Assembly: GCF_044594925.1 (NCBI RefSeq)
Contig: NZ_CP138991.1
Location: 496,001 to 560,000, forward strand
Source of the DNA: Maribacter sp044594925
GTDB taxonomy: Bacteria; Bacteroidota; Bacteroidia; Flavobacteriales; Flavobacteriaceae
Length of the DNA: 64,000 nucleotides
Direction: 5' to 3'
In this document: piece by piece, positions 43,874 to 51,832 of the stretch
Numbering within the stretch: position 1 is the first letter of the stretch
Layout: each line of letters opens with the position of its first letter
The notes under the pieces: model-generated
Databases searched by the model: none
The model's input: the letters and a program-made list of their open reading frames with translations, nothing else
What the model was told of the DNA's origin: nothing
Translations under genes and position numbers: made by a program

Positions 43874-45741
43874 ATCGAACTCTTTTCGCAACAAATCTAT
43901 TGCAGGGTTTTTCTCCCGTAATTTCTCGTACTTCTCTTCTGGAGTAAAAGCGAATTTTTTAGCGCTTTCTTCGTTAACCGAGATTTGAAGTTGAATAAAA
44001 TGATTATTCAGTTTAGCTCTTAAATACTCCATTAGGTCATAATTGCCACGCTCTATTTCCTTTTTCATAGTGCCATTTGGCAATTCAATACAAATGGTGA
44101 AATTTTCTCTAAGCTTAGGAATATCAGTATTTAAGTTAGATGCTAGTATTTTTTGACCTTTAGCATCAATTTCTTGTACAAAATCTGCCCAATGTTTTCT
44201 AAGGTCTTCTTCGGTAAACACTTCCTTAGGTAAAGCATCTTCATCTAAGACAACTTCAATCCTATTGAGTTCGTGTTCCTTTTTTGCTTTTAAACTAGAG
44301 ATAGACAAGCCAGAAACACGCTTGGCAGGGGCGGTTATATTAATTTTCTTTGGAGCAGGTTCTTGTGTTGCAGGAAGCGGTTCAGAAGGTGGTAACGGTG
44401 TTTGGACCTTATTTTGCGCTTCAACTACCTTGTGCTCTTCCGAACTAATTTCGGCTGACTGTGAAATTACAGTTGCTTCTTTTTCTTCAACCTTAGGTGT
44501 ATGTTGTTCAACTATTTTTTGAAATTTCTCTGCCCTTTGTTCAGGTACGGTATTTATGTCAGTTTCAGGTTTTGTAGGAGGAGGGGTAGTAGTTTTAGGT
44601 GCAGCGTTTTCGTAAAAGGCTGCCGGAGCAATGTAATCAACTGTTTGGTTGTTATTCCTTATTGCTTCAGGATTTTTTTTTCTCCATCAAAATCGATAGA
44701 GGCTAATTTCATTAGTGAAAGCTCTACTAAAAGCCTTTGGTTTTTACTGGTTTTATACTTTAAATCACAGTCATTGGCAATGTCCAGCGCTTTTAGCAGA
44801 AAACTACTGGAAGTACGTTGCGATTGTTCACGATAACTTTTTTGAGCTGCTTCTCCTACTTCTAAAAGCGCTATTGTATCTTGATGTTGGCATACCATCA
44901 AATCTCTAAAGTGCGAAGCTAAGCCAGCTATAAAATGATGGCCATCGAAACCTAGTGCTAAAGTTGTATTGAATAGTACTAATAAATGAGGAATATTATG
45001 GTCTAGAATAAGGTCGGTAGCTGCGAAGTACGTATCATAGTCCAATACATTTAAATTCTCCGTTACTGCCTTTCTAGTAAGCTCTTTACCGGAAAAACTT
45101 ACCACACGGTCAAAAATCGATAGTGCATCACGCATAGCACCATCTGCCTTTTGCGCTATGATATGTAATGCATCTTCCTCGGCATTAATACCTTGGCTTT
45201 CGGCGATATATTTTAAGTATTCAGCCGCATCTTTAACCGTTATCCTTTTAAAATCAAAAATTTGGCAACGCGATAAAATCGTTGGTATAATTTTATGTTT
45301 TTCTGTAGTGGCAAGAATAAAAATGGCATGTTTTGGTGGCTCCTCTAAAGTCTTTAAAAAGGCATTGAATGCAGATTGTGAGAGCATATGTACCTCATCA
45401 ATAATATACACTTTGTATTTACCTACTTGTGGGGGTATACGCACCTGGTCTATGAGACTTCTGATGTCATCAACGGAATTGTTTGATGCGGCATCTAATT
45501 CAAATATGTTAAAGGCGAAGTCTTCCTCTGGGCTTTCGGTTCCATCAGAATTAATTTGTTTTGCAAGAATCCTAGCACAAGTGGTTTTACCTACACCTCT
45601 TGGCCCACAGAAAAGGAGTGCTTGTGCCAGATGATTGTGTTCTATTGCATTTTGGAGCGTATTCGTAATAGCTTGCTGCCCAACAACATCCTTAAATGTT
45701 TGGGGTCTGTACTTTCGTGCCGATACAATAAATGGTTCCAA
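43862..45741 (-). CDS. dnaX: DNA polymerase III gamma/tau subunits, expressed across a frameshift
   Basis: Clamp-loader ATPase. The first reading frame begins at TTG 45741 (MEPFIVSARKYRPQ), contains Walker A GPRGVGKTT (46-54), Walker B IIDEVHM and the LSRC sensor, and stops at 44659 after 360 residues, just past the nine-A run at 44681-44673. Shifting -1 at this run (equivalent to a tenth A) opens a frame without stops to 43862, with a proline/acid-rich linker and then a tau C-terminal domain, giving about 626 residues. I therefore annotate one gene with a short gamma-like and a long tau-like product. A homopolymer error in the sequence cannot be excluded. Zinc-binding cysteines of the E. coli protein are absent. 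Confidence 0.85.
44673..44681 (-). other. slippery A9 run in dnaX (frameshift or transcriptional-slippage site)
   Basis: On the coding strand the sequence reads GGAG, nine A's, TCC. Frame 0 ends 5 codons later at TAA (44661-44659). A -1 shift or A10 transcript continues in the tau frame. Runs of A's of this kind support slippage in dnaX of other bacteria. Confidence 0.6.
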
Positions 45742-45763
45742 ATTCGATTTTTTCGTACTACTA

Positions 45764-45771
45764 CAAATATA
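45764..45771 (-). promoter_or_regulatory. putative -7 box of dnaX
   Basis: The minus strand reads TATATTTG, fitting TAnnTTTG. A start near 45757 gives a leader of about 16 bases to the TTG start of dnaX. Confidence 0.45.
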
Positions 45772-45836
45772 AAAATTGAGGTCAATTCTATGAGGTATTT
45801 CAGCTACAGATCATCCTTAGTTATCAACAATTACAG

Positions 45837-45844
45837 TACATTTG
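45837..45844 (+). promoter_or_regulatory. putative -7 box of rnpB
   Basis: TACATTTG fits TAnnTTTG; transcription would start near 45850, exactly where P1 of the RNase P RNA begins. Confidence 0.55.
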
Positions 45845-45848
45845 CCGC

Positions 45849-46160
45849 TAGCAGGCCAACCTATCGCGGTTCGATTTATCGAAACGAGGAAAGTCCGGAC
45901 ACCATAGTGCAGTATAGCGGGTAACGCCCGTCCGCCGAGAGGTGAGGACAAGTGCAACAGAAAGCAAGTACAGTTCGGCTGTAGTGAAACCAGGTAAACT
46001 CTATACGGTGAAACGTCATGTAAACCGGTGTTTGAGGGCGGCACGCCCGAGTCGAAGGGTAGGCGGTTTGAGCCTTTGGGTAACTAAGGGCCTAGATAAA
46101 TGATAGGTAGTTTAGAACCAAGTTCTAAACACACAGAATCCGGCTTATGGCCTGCTTTTT
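45849..46160 (+). ncRNA. rnpB: RNase P RNA (bacterial class A)
   Basis: Catalytic RNA that matures tRNA 5' ends. P1 is formed by AGCAGGCC (45850-45857) pairing with GGCCTGCT (46149-46156). The universal conserved regions are present: GAGGAAAGTCCGGACACC (45887-45904) and, near the 3' end, ACAGAATCCGGCTTA (46133-46147), the P4 strands. The T-run after P1 (46156-46160) serves as terminator. Length is about 310 bases, within the class A range. It lies between dnaX (divergent) and the repeat-containing gap before icd. Confidence 0.95.
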
Positions 46161-46161
46161 C

Positions 46162-46198
46162 AATAAAACAGCAAATCTCTGATTTGCGTAGTTTTATT
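46162..46198. repeat. hairpin repeat copy 1 (GCAAATC...GATTTGC inside AATAAAAC...GTTTTATT)
   Basis: GCAAATC (46171-46177) and GATTTGC (46181-46187) form an inverted repeat with a 3-base loop, nested in AATAAAAC (46162-46169) and GTTTTATT (46191-46198). A second copy of the core lies at 46251-46265. Confidence 0.7.
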
Positions 46199-46200
46199 TA

Positions 46201-46222
46201 ACCCTGAGCGAAGCCGAAGGGT
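46201..46222. repeat. REP-like palindrome of the CTGAGCGAAG type
   Basis: ACCCT (46201-46205) and AGGGT (46218-46222) bracket GAGCGAAGCCGA. This short element, with variants of CTGAGCGAAGTCGAAG, is widely repeated in bacterial intergenic DNA (from memory). Confidence 0.55.
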
Positions 46223-46250
46223 CTGGGCAATCAAAATCGTATAACTTAAA

Positions 46251-46269
46251 CAAATCTCCGATTTGCGTA
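46251..46269. repeat. hairpin repeat copy 2 (CAAATC...GATTTGCGTAA)
   Basis: CAAATCTCCGATTTGCGTA, differing from copy 1 only in one loop base (TCC for TCT). A third degenerate relative, TTTCTGATTCGCA, is at about 46307-46319. Confidence 0.65.
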
Positions 46270-46456
46270 ATCGAATTAACTCTGAGTAATTCTTATCAAT
46301 TCCAGTATTTCTGATTCGCACGACTCCTATAGTTTTTGGTGTTCTTAGCTAGCCACATAAATTAATCGCTGTTTTAGGATAAGGCTAATACGTCCTCCAA
46401 GGGAATAGTCCATTATTTTAAAGAACCTCATGGAGAATATTCCAAACAGATTTCAA

Positions 46457-46498
46457 ATGATATTATTAATATTTATAAAATAAATTAATGCATATCAT
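46457..46498. repeat. AT-rich imperfect inverted repeat upstream of icd
   Basis: ATGATATTATTAATATTTAT pairs with ATAAATTAATGCATATCAT across three A's, with a few mismatches. It lies about 70 bases upstream of the icd ATG and could bind a regulator, which is not shown. Confidence 0.4.
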
Positions 46499-46568
46499 CA
46501 AAAACATAAATAAGAATATATGAATTAAATAGTTCAACTTTGTGCTCGATAACTAAAACAACGTTTGT

Positions 46569-48083
46569 ATGAAATCTAGTGTATTGCATCAAAAATCTAA
46601 TGAAAATTTAAATGAAACTGCAGTAAAGGTTGCGGTAGCTAAAGGAGATGGTATAGGTCCGGAAATTATGGATGCTACCTTAAAAATTCTAGAAGCGGCA
46701 GGTGCTAATATTGAACCAGAGTATATTCAGTTAGGAGAACAAGTTTATTTATCTGGAAACTCTGCCGGTATTGCCAAGGACACTTGGGATATTATAAACA
46801 GAAACAAAATTATATTAAAGGCTCCTATTACTACCCCACAAGGAAAAGGCTATAAGAGTTTGAACGTAACATTGCGTAAATCTCTAGGGTTGTTTGCAAA
46901 TGTTAGACCAGTAACGGCCCTTTACCCTTACGTGGAGACTAACTTTCCTCAAATGGATGTGGTTGTAATACGAGAGAATGAAGAGGATTTATACGCTGGT
47001 ATCGAGCATCAGCAAACACAGGATGTAGTACAGTGTTTAAAATTGATAACAAGACCGGGTTGTGAAAAGATAGTAAGGTATGCCTTTGAGTATGCAAGGG
47101 TTTACGGACGCAAGAAAGTAACTTGTATGGTAAAGGATAACATTATGAAACTCACGGACGGCTTGTTCCACCAAGTTTTTGATGAGATAGCTGCGGAATA
47201 TCCTGAAATACAGAACGAAACACAAATAATCGATATAGGTGCTGCTCGATTAGCGGCAAACCCAGAAAACTACGATGTAGTGGTAACTTCAAATTTATAC
47301 GGAGATATAATTTCTGATATTGTTGCAGAAATCGCCGGTTCTGTTGGTATGGCCGGTTCGGCTAATATTGGAACAAATGTAGCCATGTTTGAAGCGATAC
47401 ACGGATCGGCCCCAGATATTTCCGGACAGAACATTGCGAACCCTTCTGGTCTGATCAATGCTTCTATATCGATGCTTGCCCATGTGGGTCAGACGACCAT
47501 TGCCGATAAAATTAAGAATGCATGGTTAGCAACGATTGAGGCAGGTTTCCACACGGCAGATATTTATGGAGAAGAGAACAGCAAGAAGAAAGTTTCTACA
47601 TCTGAATTTGCAGATGAAATTATTTCTAGGCTAGGGCAGGACCCAAATCACTTTGTAGGGAGTAATATGGCTAAGGGAAAGGGAAAAATAGAAATACCTG
47701 AATACAAAAGAAAATCCGAAAATAAAGTGTTGTTAGGGGTAGATGTTTTTATTGATTGGAAAGGGAATAACCCGGAAGAAATAGGACAAGCATTATCCCA
47801 GATAAATGCATTTAAATTAAAATTAAAAATGATCACCAACAGGGGTGTTAAAGTGTTTCCCGGTGGTATGAAAGAGACCTATTGTACGGATCACTGGAGA
47901 TGTAGGTTTGTCGCAAAAATTGCGGAGATAAATACAGGAGTTCCTGTATATGCCCAAATTAATTTTGAGCAGATAGTAGCCTTATTGTCAAAATTACACA
48001 CGAAAGGCTTTGATGTTATTAAAACGGAGAATCTTTATGAGTTTGATGGTAAAAGAGGATTTTCGCTAGGACAGGGAGAATAG
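46569..48083 (+). CDS. icd: NADP-dependent isocitrate dehydrogenase
   Basis: Oxidatively decarboxylates isocitrate to 2-oxoglutarate in the TCA cycle. The 504-residue protein resembles the longer Thermus-type isocitrate dehydrogenases with an extra C-terminal domain (about 390-504), rather than the 416-residue E. coli enzyme. Motifs: GDGIGPEIMD (26-35), RENEEDLYAGIEH (about 138-150), NLYGDIISDI with metal-binding aspartates (about 242-251), and EAIHGSAPDISG (about 277-288) for the nucleotide. The C-terminal domain has the motif DHWRCRFV. No acn or other TCA gene is adjacent. A terminator follows at 48116. Confidence 0.93.
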   Translation: MKSSVLHQKSNENLNETAVKVAVAKGDGIGPEIMDATLKILEAAGANIEPEYIQLGEQVYLSGNSAGIAKDTWDIINRNKIILKAPITTPQGKGYKSLNVTLRKSLGLFANVRPVTALYPYVETNFPQMDVVVIRENEEDLYAGIEHQQTQDVVQCLKLITRPGCEKIVRYAFEYARVYGRKKVTCMVKDNIMKLTDGLFHQVFDEIAAEYPEIQNETQIIDIGAARLAANPENYDVVVTSNLYGDIISDIVAEIAGSVGMAGSANIGTNVAMFEAIHGSAPDISGQNIANPSGLINASISMLAHVGQTTIADKIKNAWLATIEAGFHTADIYGEENSKKKVSTSEFADEIISRLGQDPNHFVGSNMAKGKGKIEIPEYKRKSENKVLLGVDVFIDWKGNNPEEIGQALSQINAFKLKLKMITNRGVKVFPGGMKETYCTDHWRCRFVAKIAEINTGVPVYAQINFEQIVALLSKLHTKGFDVIKTENLYEFDGKRGFSLGQGE

Positions 48084-48115
48084 ATAAAACAGTGTTGAGT
48101 TAGTTTGAGTTAGCT

Positions 48116-48147
48116 AAAAAATCCACGCAATGGCGTGGATTTTTTTT
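48116..48147 (+). terminator. intrinsic terminator after icd
   Basis: AAAAAATCCACGC (48116-48128) pairs perfectly with GCGTGGATTTTTT (48133-48145) across AATG; a T-run follows. It also faces the convergent membrane-protein gene ending at 48169. Confidence 0.9.
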
Positions 48148-48168
48148 GTGTTTGTTCATGGAGATGAC

Positions 48169-48564
48169 TCATCCAAAATAATTCAAGCCAAATATGATGC
48201 TTAGATAACTCCACAGCATAATGGCGAAAATATGAATGGTCGTTTCAAACTTTTTTCCTTTCCATAATTTTGATGAATATCCAAAAAATTGAATGATAAG
48301 TCTAACTGTCCAGAATAGTCCCAATCCTAAAGATATACGCTTTCCAAAATCAGTTTCAGTCAAGTCTTCTGAGGAGGTTAAACATAATAGCCCCATTAAA
48401 AATACGGTAATGGCTATAAACAAGGTATGTATCACCATCATTTGCCGATTAATTAGACTTAGGGCTTTAAGTTCTTCCTTCCATTTAAAATAGCTTGGAA
48501 AAATAACATGAACTATTGCTAAAATCATTAGTAATACCCCAATAATCTTGATATGAGTTTGCAT
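48169..48564 (-). CDS. small four-helix membrane protein, function unknown
   Basis: Integral membrane protein of 131 residues, with four predicted helices (about 5-23, 42-62, 76-95, 108-128). Conserved-looking motifs are LSLINRQMMVIHTLFIA and GLFWTVRLIIQFFGYSSKLWKG. I do not recognise the family. It follows the methyltransferase gene by 3 bases and probably belongs to a four-gene unit with the DUF2071 and DoxX-like genes upstream. Confidence 0.7.
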   Translation of the reverse strand: MQTHIKIIGVLLMILAIVHVIFPSYFKWKEELKALSLINRQMMVIHTLFIAITVFLMGLLCLTSSEDLTETDFGKRISLGLGLFWTVRLIIQFFGYSSKLWKGKKFETTIHIFAIMLWSYLSIIFGLNYFG

Positions 48565-48567
48565 AGT

Positions 48568-49326
48568 TTAGTAGTTAGGAGCGCTGGTGAAAATTGACAT
48601 AAATGGAGTGAACTTTGTTTCTTTAAACGATGAAAAGCCAGATTCCTTGAAGGCTTTTTTCCAAGCTTTTCTTGAGAAAAAATGAGTAAAACCTATGGTA
48701 AAGGCCAAAAAGTTGGGTAAATCCCTTAAATGTTCAACGGTAATTATTTTACCGTTTTCTTTACAAATTCTGCGGCATTCTTTAAGAAAAACTACTTTTT
48801 CCTCATGTGTGCGAATTTCATGGGCAGCAGATAACAAAAAAACGAGATCTACTGATTTATCCCCAACTGGTATATGGTCCGTGCTGATTTGTTTGGTGTT
48901 GGGATATGCCAAACTAACTTTTCTTGCCCGTACAATTGCCGGTTCTGTATGCTGTTTTGAATTATAAAAATCGAATACTTTTAATTCAGATTTTGGAAAA
49001 TTATGTTTTAAAATGAAACTCGTCTCGTCAAAACCAGCATTAATACTAACCAGCTGTTTTGATTTTTTTTCTAGTAAGCCCAAATCTTTTAACCACTTAA
49101 AATTGTAGTAGCCGGAAAAATCATAAACATAGGCTGAAATAACTAAAGGCATTAGTAGTCCATATAGAAATGTCCCAACTATTACCCAGCGCCACAATAC
49201 AGGTACTTCGAAAATAGCTAACCCAAAAAGAATCAAAATCAAGACAACTATACCTGCTACATAAAAGTGCCTATTAAAGCTTAGTATGTTTAGTACACCT
49301 TGAAATTTCCTTCTTTTTAACTCCAT
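48568..49326 (-). CDS. membrane-anchored SAM-dependent methyltransferase
   Basis: Protein of 252 residues. Two hydrophobic helices occur near the N-terminus (about 22-40 and 45-68). The rest looks like a class I methyltransferase: LVSINAGFDETS at about 92-103 is a weak motif I, SVDLVFLLSAAHEIRTHEEK (about 155-174) resembles motif IV, and CRRICKENGKIITVEHLRD a later motif. The active face would be at the membrane, suggesting a lipid or quinone-like substrate. The substrate is unknown. It overlaps the DUF2071 gene by 10 bases and lies 3 bases before the small membrane protein. Confidence 0.75.
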   Translation of the reverse strand: MELKRRKFQGVLNILSFNRHFYVAGIVVLILILFGLAIFEVPVLWRWVIVGTFLYGLLMPLVISAYVYDFSGYYNFKWLKDLGLLEKKSKQLVSINAGFDETSFILKHNFPKSELKVFDFYNSKQHTEPAIVRARKVSLAYPNTKQISTDHIPVGDKSVDLVFLLSAAHEIRTHEEKVVFLKECRRICKENGKIITVEHLRDLPNFLAFTIGFTHFFSRKAWKKAFKESGFSSFKETKFTPFMSIFTSAPNY

Positions 49327-50051
49327 GCTTCTATTTTGCCTTTTTTCCAGTAGTATGGAACATTACTAACAACGAAAGCATTTGCTAAATTTATATTTTT
49401 GAAACGTTTTGTCTCAAGAAACCCAACTTCTGCCTTTTTAATAGCTAACGGTTTGGGCTTCCAATTTTGGCGAACTCCTTCAATTATCAAAACTTCTTTT
49501 TTTTCTTTGTTATAAGTGAAAGTAAATGGTAACGGACCTGCAAAGCGTCTTGCTTCTTTCCACTCTTTGAATGGTGAACCATTTGGTAATGGCACCTCCT
49601 CCTTGTTCATTTCTAAAACAACATGCAACCCAGATTTTTTGGAGCTAACGGTTAAGTAAGAATCTTCAGTGTAATAATCAATGTCTGTAGTTGTGTAGTT
49701 ATAATAGGTAAAAATATTCCCAAAGAAAGACATTTTGTGTTTATTGGTTTCTGATTTTAAGATGTACAACCCTCTTAAACTCTTTCCTCTCTTGTCCGTG
49801 TACCGCACGAATATCCGGTATCCGATTAAAAAGAAATTATTCCCCATAAATTTTGGAAAACCTTTGGGTCTAAGTCCTTTTGTATTCACCATTGCCAGAG
49901 CTACAAAAGCCCATTTATCATCGAAGGTATCTAGTGTTAAACATTCAGGAATAAGTCCTTTAAGTTCTTCTTGGGCTATGGCGTAGGTTAGCACAATGGA
50001 ATTTTCAAAATGGGTTTCTACAGCAAAGGGATGTTTTTTTAAAAATTGCAT
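49317..50051 (-). CDS. DUF2071/YqjF-like protein
   Basis: Protein of 244 residues of the DUF2071 (acetoacetate-decarboxylase-like fold) group. The N-terminal KHPFAVETHFENSIVLTYAI and central MGNNFFLIGYRIFVRYTDKRGKSLRGLYIL (about 82-111) are typical. No catalytic lysine of true acetoacetate decarboxylase can be confidently placed. It is cytoplasmic. It starts 8 bases after the stop of the DoxX-like gene and overlaps the methyltransferase gene, so all are probably co-transcribed. Confidence 0.75.
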   Translation of the reverse strand: MQFLKKHPFAVETHFENSIVLTYAIAQEELKGLIPECLTLDTFDDKWAFVALAMVNTKGLRPKGFPKFMGNNFFLIGYRIFVRYTDKRGKSLRGLYILKSETNKHKMSFFGNIFTYYNYTTTDIDYYTEDSYLTVSSKKSGLHVVLEMNKEEVPLPNGSPFKEWKEARRFAGPLPFTFTYNKEKKEVLIIEGVRQNWKPKPLAIKKAEVGFLETKRFKNINLANAFVVSNVPYYWKKGKIEAWS

Positions 50052-50059
50052 GTTAAGTT

Positions 50060-50440
50060 TTAACGTAATTCTTTTTTCAAAATAAACTCGTAGTAATATA
50101 CTACTCCAATAAATAGTAAAGCAAAGAACGAATTAAGTTTTCCCCAGAGCAATAGTTCGGGAACTAATATGAATTCCAGTAGATTCATTACGGCAACGAT
50201 ACTAATTTGAGTAATTGCATTTATCCTGGATTTAAATTTTGAGATTACCCAAATAGCCATTACAATTTCAGAAATTCCAATAGCCATGGTAAGCATCCTT
50301 GAGTACGTACTGCCTAGAATCTGTCCCACAATTTGTTCGTGTCTAGGAACAAGGTTAAGCACTTTACATACCAGTCCATTGACCAACCAAATAGTAGCGA
50401 TAATAATATTCAATACCCTATGAAGGTTATTTACACGCAC
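50060..50440 (-). CDS. DoxX-like family membrane protein
   Basis: Membrane protein of 126 residues with four hydrophobic helices (about 8-27, 47-67, 75-92, 100-118). The pattern RVLNIIIATIWLVNGLVCKV and EIVMAIWVISKF fits the DoxX-like family. Some DoxX proteins are redox partners, but none can be assigned here. It uses a GTG start at 50440 and is the first gene of a likely operon; rsmD starts beyond it in the same direction. Confidence 0.75.
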   Translation of the reverse strand: MRVNNLHRVLNIIIATIWLVNGLVCKVLNLVPRHEQIVGQILGSTYSRMLTMAIGISEIVMAIWVISKFKSRINAITQISIVAVMNLLEFILVPELLLWGKLNSFFALLFIGVVYYYEFILKKELR

Positions 50441-50458
50441 GAAATATGATTCTTTTTG

Positions 50459-50995
50459 CTATGATTTAAAAAAACTAAATACACTGCCGCCATATTTTCT
50501 AGCACGTTCAAAATAAGGGAGGTGTTCTAAACTAGTATGTTTGGAATGTTCTATTATCAATACCCCATCTTCCAAAAGCATTTCTTTTGAAAAGACCAAT
50601 TCAGGGATTTTTACAAAATCTGTCAATTCCATGCTGTAAAAAGGGTCTGCGAAGATGATGTCAAACTTTTCTGAGTTTTTACTTAGAAATAAGAAGACGT
50701 CACTTTTTAAGGTTCTAATATCCAATTCTAGCTGTTTAGAGACCTTGTCGATATAATTAGTACAGCCCATATCAATATCCACAGCAAGGATATGTTCAAC
50801 TCCTCTTGATGCAAATTCGTAACTTATATTACCCGTACCAGCAAAGAGGTCCAATACCCGCAAATCAGCAAAATAATAGCTGTTATTTAAAATATTAAAT
50901 AAGGCTTCTTTGGCCATGTCTTTTGTTGGCCTTACGGGTAAATTTTTAGGCGCGGTTAGATTCCGACCTTTATGTTTTCCTGATATTATTCGCAT
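50459..50995 (-). CDS. rsmD: 16S rRNA (guanine966-N2)-methyltransferase
   Basis: Methylates G966 of 16S rRNA using SAM. The 178-residue length is typical. Motif I LDLFAGTGN (49-57), the N-terminal MRIISGKHKGRNL and VRPTKDMAKEALFN, and the catalytic motif DPFY (117-120, in place of the DPPY/F of most members) identify RsmD. DUF3822 follows directly upstream with no gap, an association seen in Bacteroidota (from memory). Confidence 0.92.
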   Translation of the reverse strand: MRIISGKHKGRNLTAPKNLPVRPTKDMAKEALFNILNNSYYFADLRVLDLFAGTGNISYEFASRGVEHILAVDIDMGCTNYIDKVSKQLELDIRTLKSDVFLFLSKNSEKFDIIFADPFYSMELTDFVKIPELVFSKEMLLEDGVLIIEHSKHTSLEHLPYFERARKYGGSVFSFFKS

Positions 50996-51832
50996 TTATA
51001 AGGTGTTTAGTACAGTAAAGTCAATAGATTGGTCCTGGGGCTCACCCAGTTCCAAATGATGCGTAGCGTCAGGAGCAAAGATGGCGATATTCTCAATATA
51101 GTTGTAAGAGAGTTTATAGCGCTCATCATCTTCTGAGATATCGCCAAATAACTTTACAGGAACGGTTTCTGTATCCAATTCTAACTGTTCTAAAACAAAC
51201 AAGAGGTAGTAGACGAAATCCTCTTTTGTTTCATAAAGAAAGCTGTTGTACAATTTGAGATTTTTAGCAGATGTTACCGTAATGTCTAACTGTCTTTTAC
51301 CGACATTTACGTAACAAACCGCTTCTTTGTTTTTAGGATAATTATTCAGCAAAGACTGTACAAGTATAGATCCATTATGGAAAAAGGAAAATTCTCCGAA
51401 AAGGTCGTAGATATAATTATTGATGTTTGTGTAGGGTACATAAACATTAATAATATCTTGATTTTCTATTTCATCGTATGCCAAAGTATCGGTCGGTAAA
51501 ACTTTGGTGTTGAATTTTAAGTAGTTAGAAAGTTCATTTACTTGGAACAAGGGCCTCGGGACTAAAGCAAAAAGTGTATTTCTATGGATAAGAACAACTT
51601 CGTCGAACACTTTGTTGGCTAAGTCATGTTTTTGAAACAATTGGGTAAGTTCTTCCAAAACTCTTATGGGGTTCAACTCCTCTGAAAACACCTGTCTATC
51701 TGAGTAAAGTATTTTTTGTGAAACCGTATCGGCCACACAAAAAGAAAGTCCATTCAAGCTAACCTGAATGGACAATTTCTTAAAATTTGTATCGGCTATA
51801 TCTAAACCGCTATTTGTCTTCTTTTTTGTCAT
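50996..51832 (-). CDS. DUF3822 protein (actin-like fold)
   Basis: Cytoplasmic protein of 278 residues from the ATG at 51832. A GTG seven codons upstream is also open, but would add to the overlap with the anchored-protein gene. The sequence matches DUF3822: LSIQVSLNGLSFCVADT (beta strands at about 20-38), VCYVNVGKRQLDITV (about 170-184) resembling an actin-type phosphate loop region, and a C-terminal hydrophobic segment. It abuts rsmD. It is not clear whether it binds nucleotides. Confidence 0.75.
   Translation of the reverse strand: MTKKKTNSGLDIADTNFKKLSIQVSLNGLSFCVADTVSQKILYSDRQVFSEELNPIRVLEELTQLFQKHDLANKVFDEVVLIHRNTLFALVPRPLFQVNELSNYLKFNTKVLPTDTLAYDEIENQDIINVYVPYTNINNYIYDLFGEFSFFHNGSILVQSLLNNYPKNKEAVCYVNVGKRQLDITVTSAKNLKLYNSFLYETKEDFVYYLLFVLEQLELDTETVPVKLFGDISEDDERYKLSYNYIENIAIFAPDATHHLELGEPQDQSIDFTVLNTL

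Larger units (their letters stand above)
46161..46568. other. 408-base gene-free gap with REP-like hairpins
   Basis: Between rnpB and icd I see no open gene. It contains repeated hairpins (46162-46265), a CTGAGCGAAG-type palindrome and an AT-rich inverted repeat (46457-46498). Confidence 0.7.

Noticed and set aside
44659..45741. dnaX read as a pseudogene or as two separate genes
   Set aside because: The A9 run exactly at the junction, open frames on both sides and a tau-like second part fit slippage better; the second part lacks a good own start.
45817..46044. Open frame of 75 residues on the minus strand
   Set aside because: It lies across the RNase P RNA, which explains the sequence.
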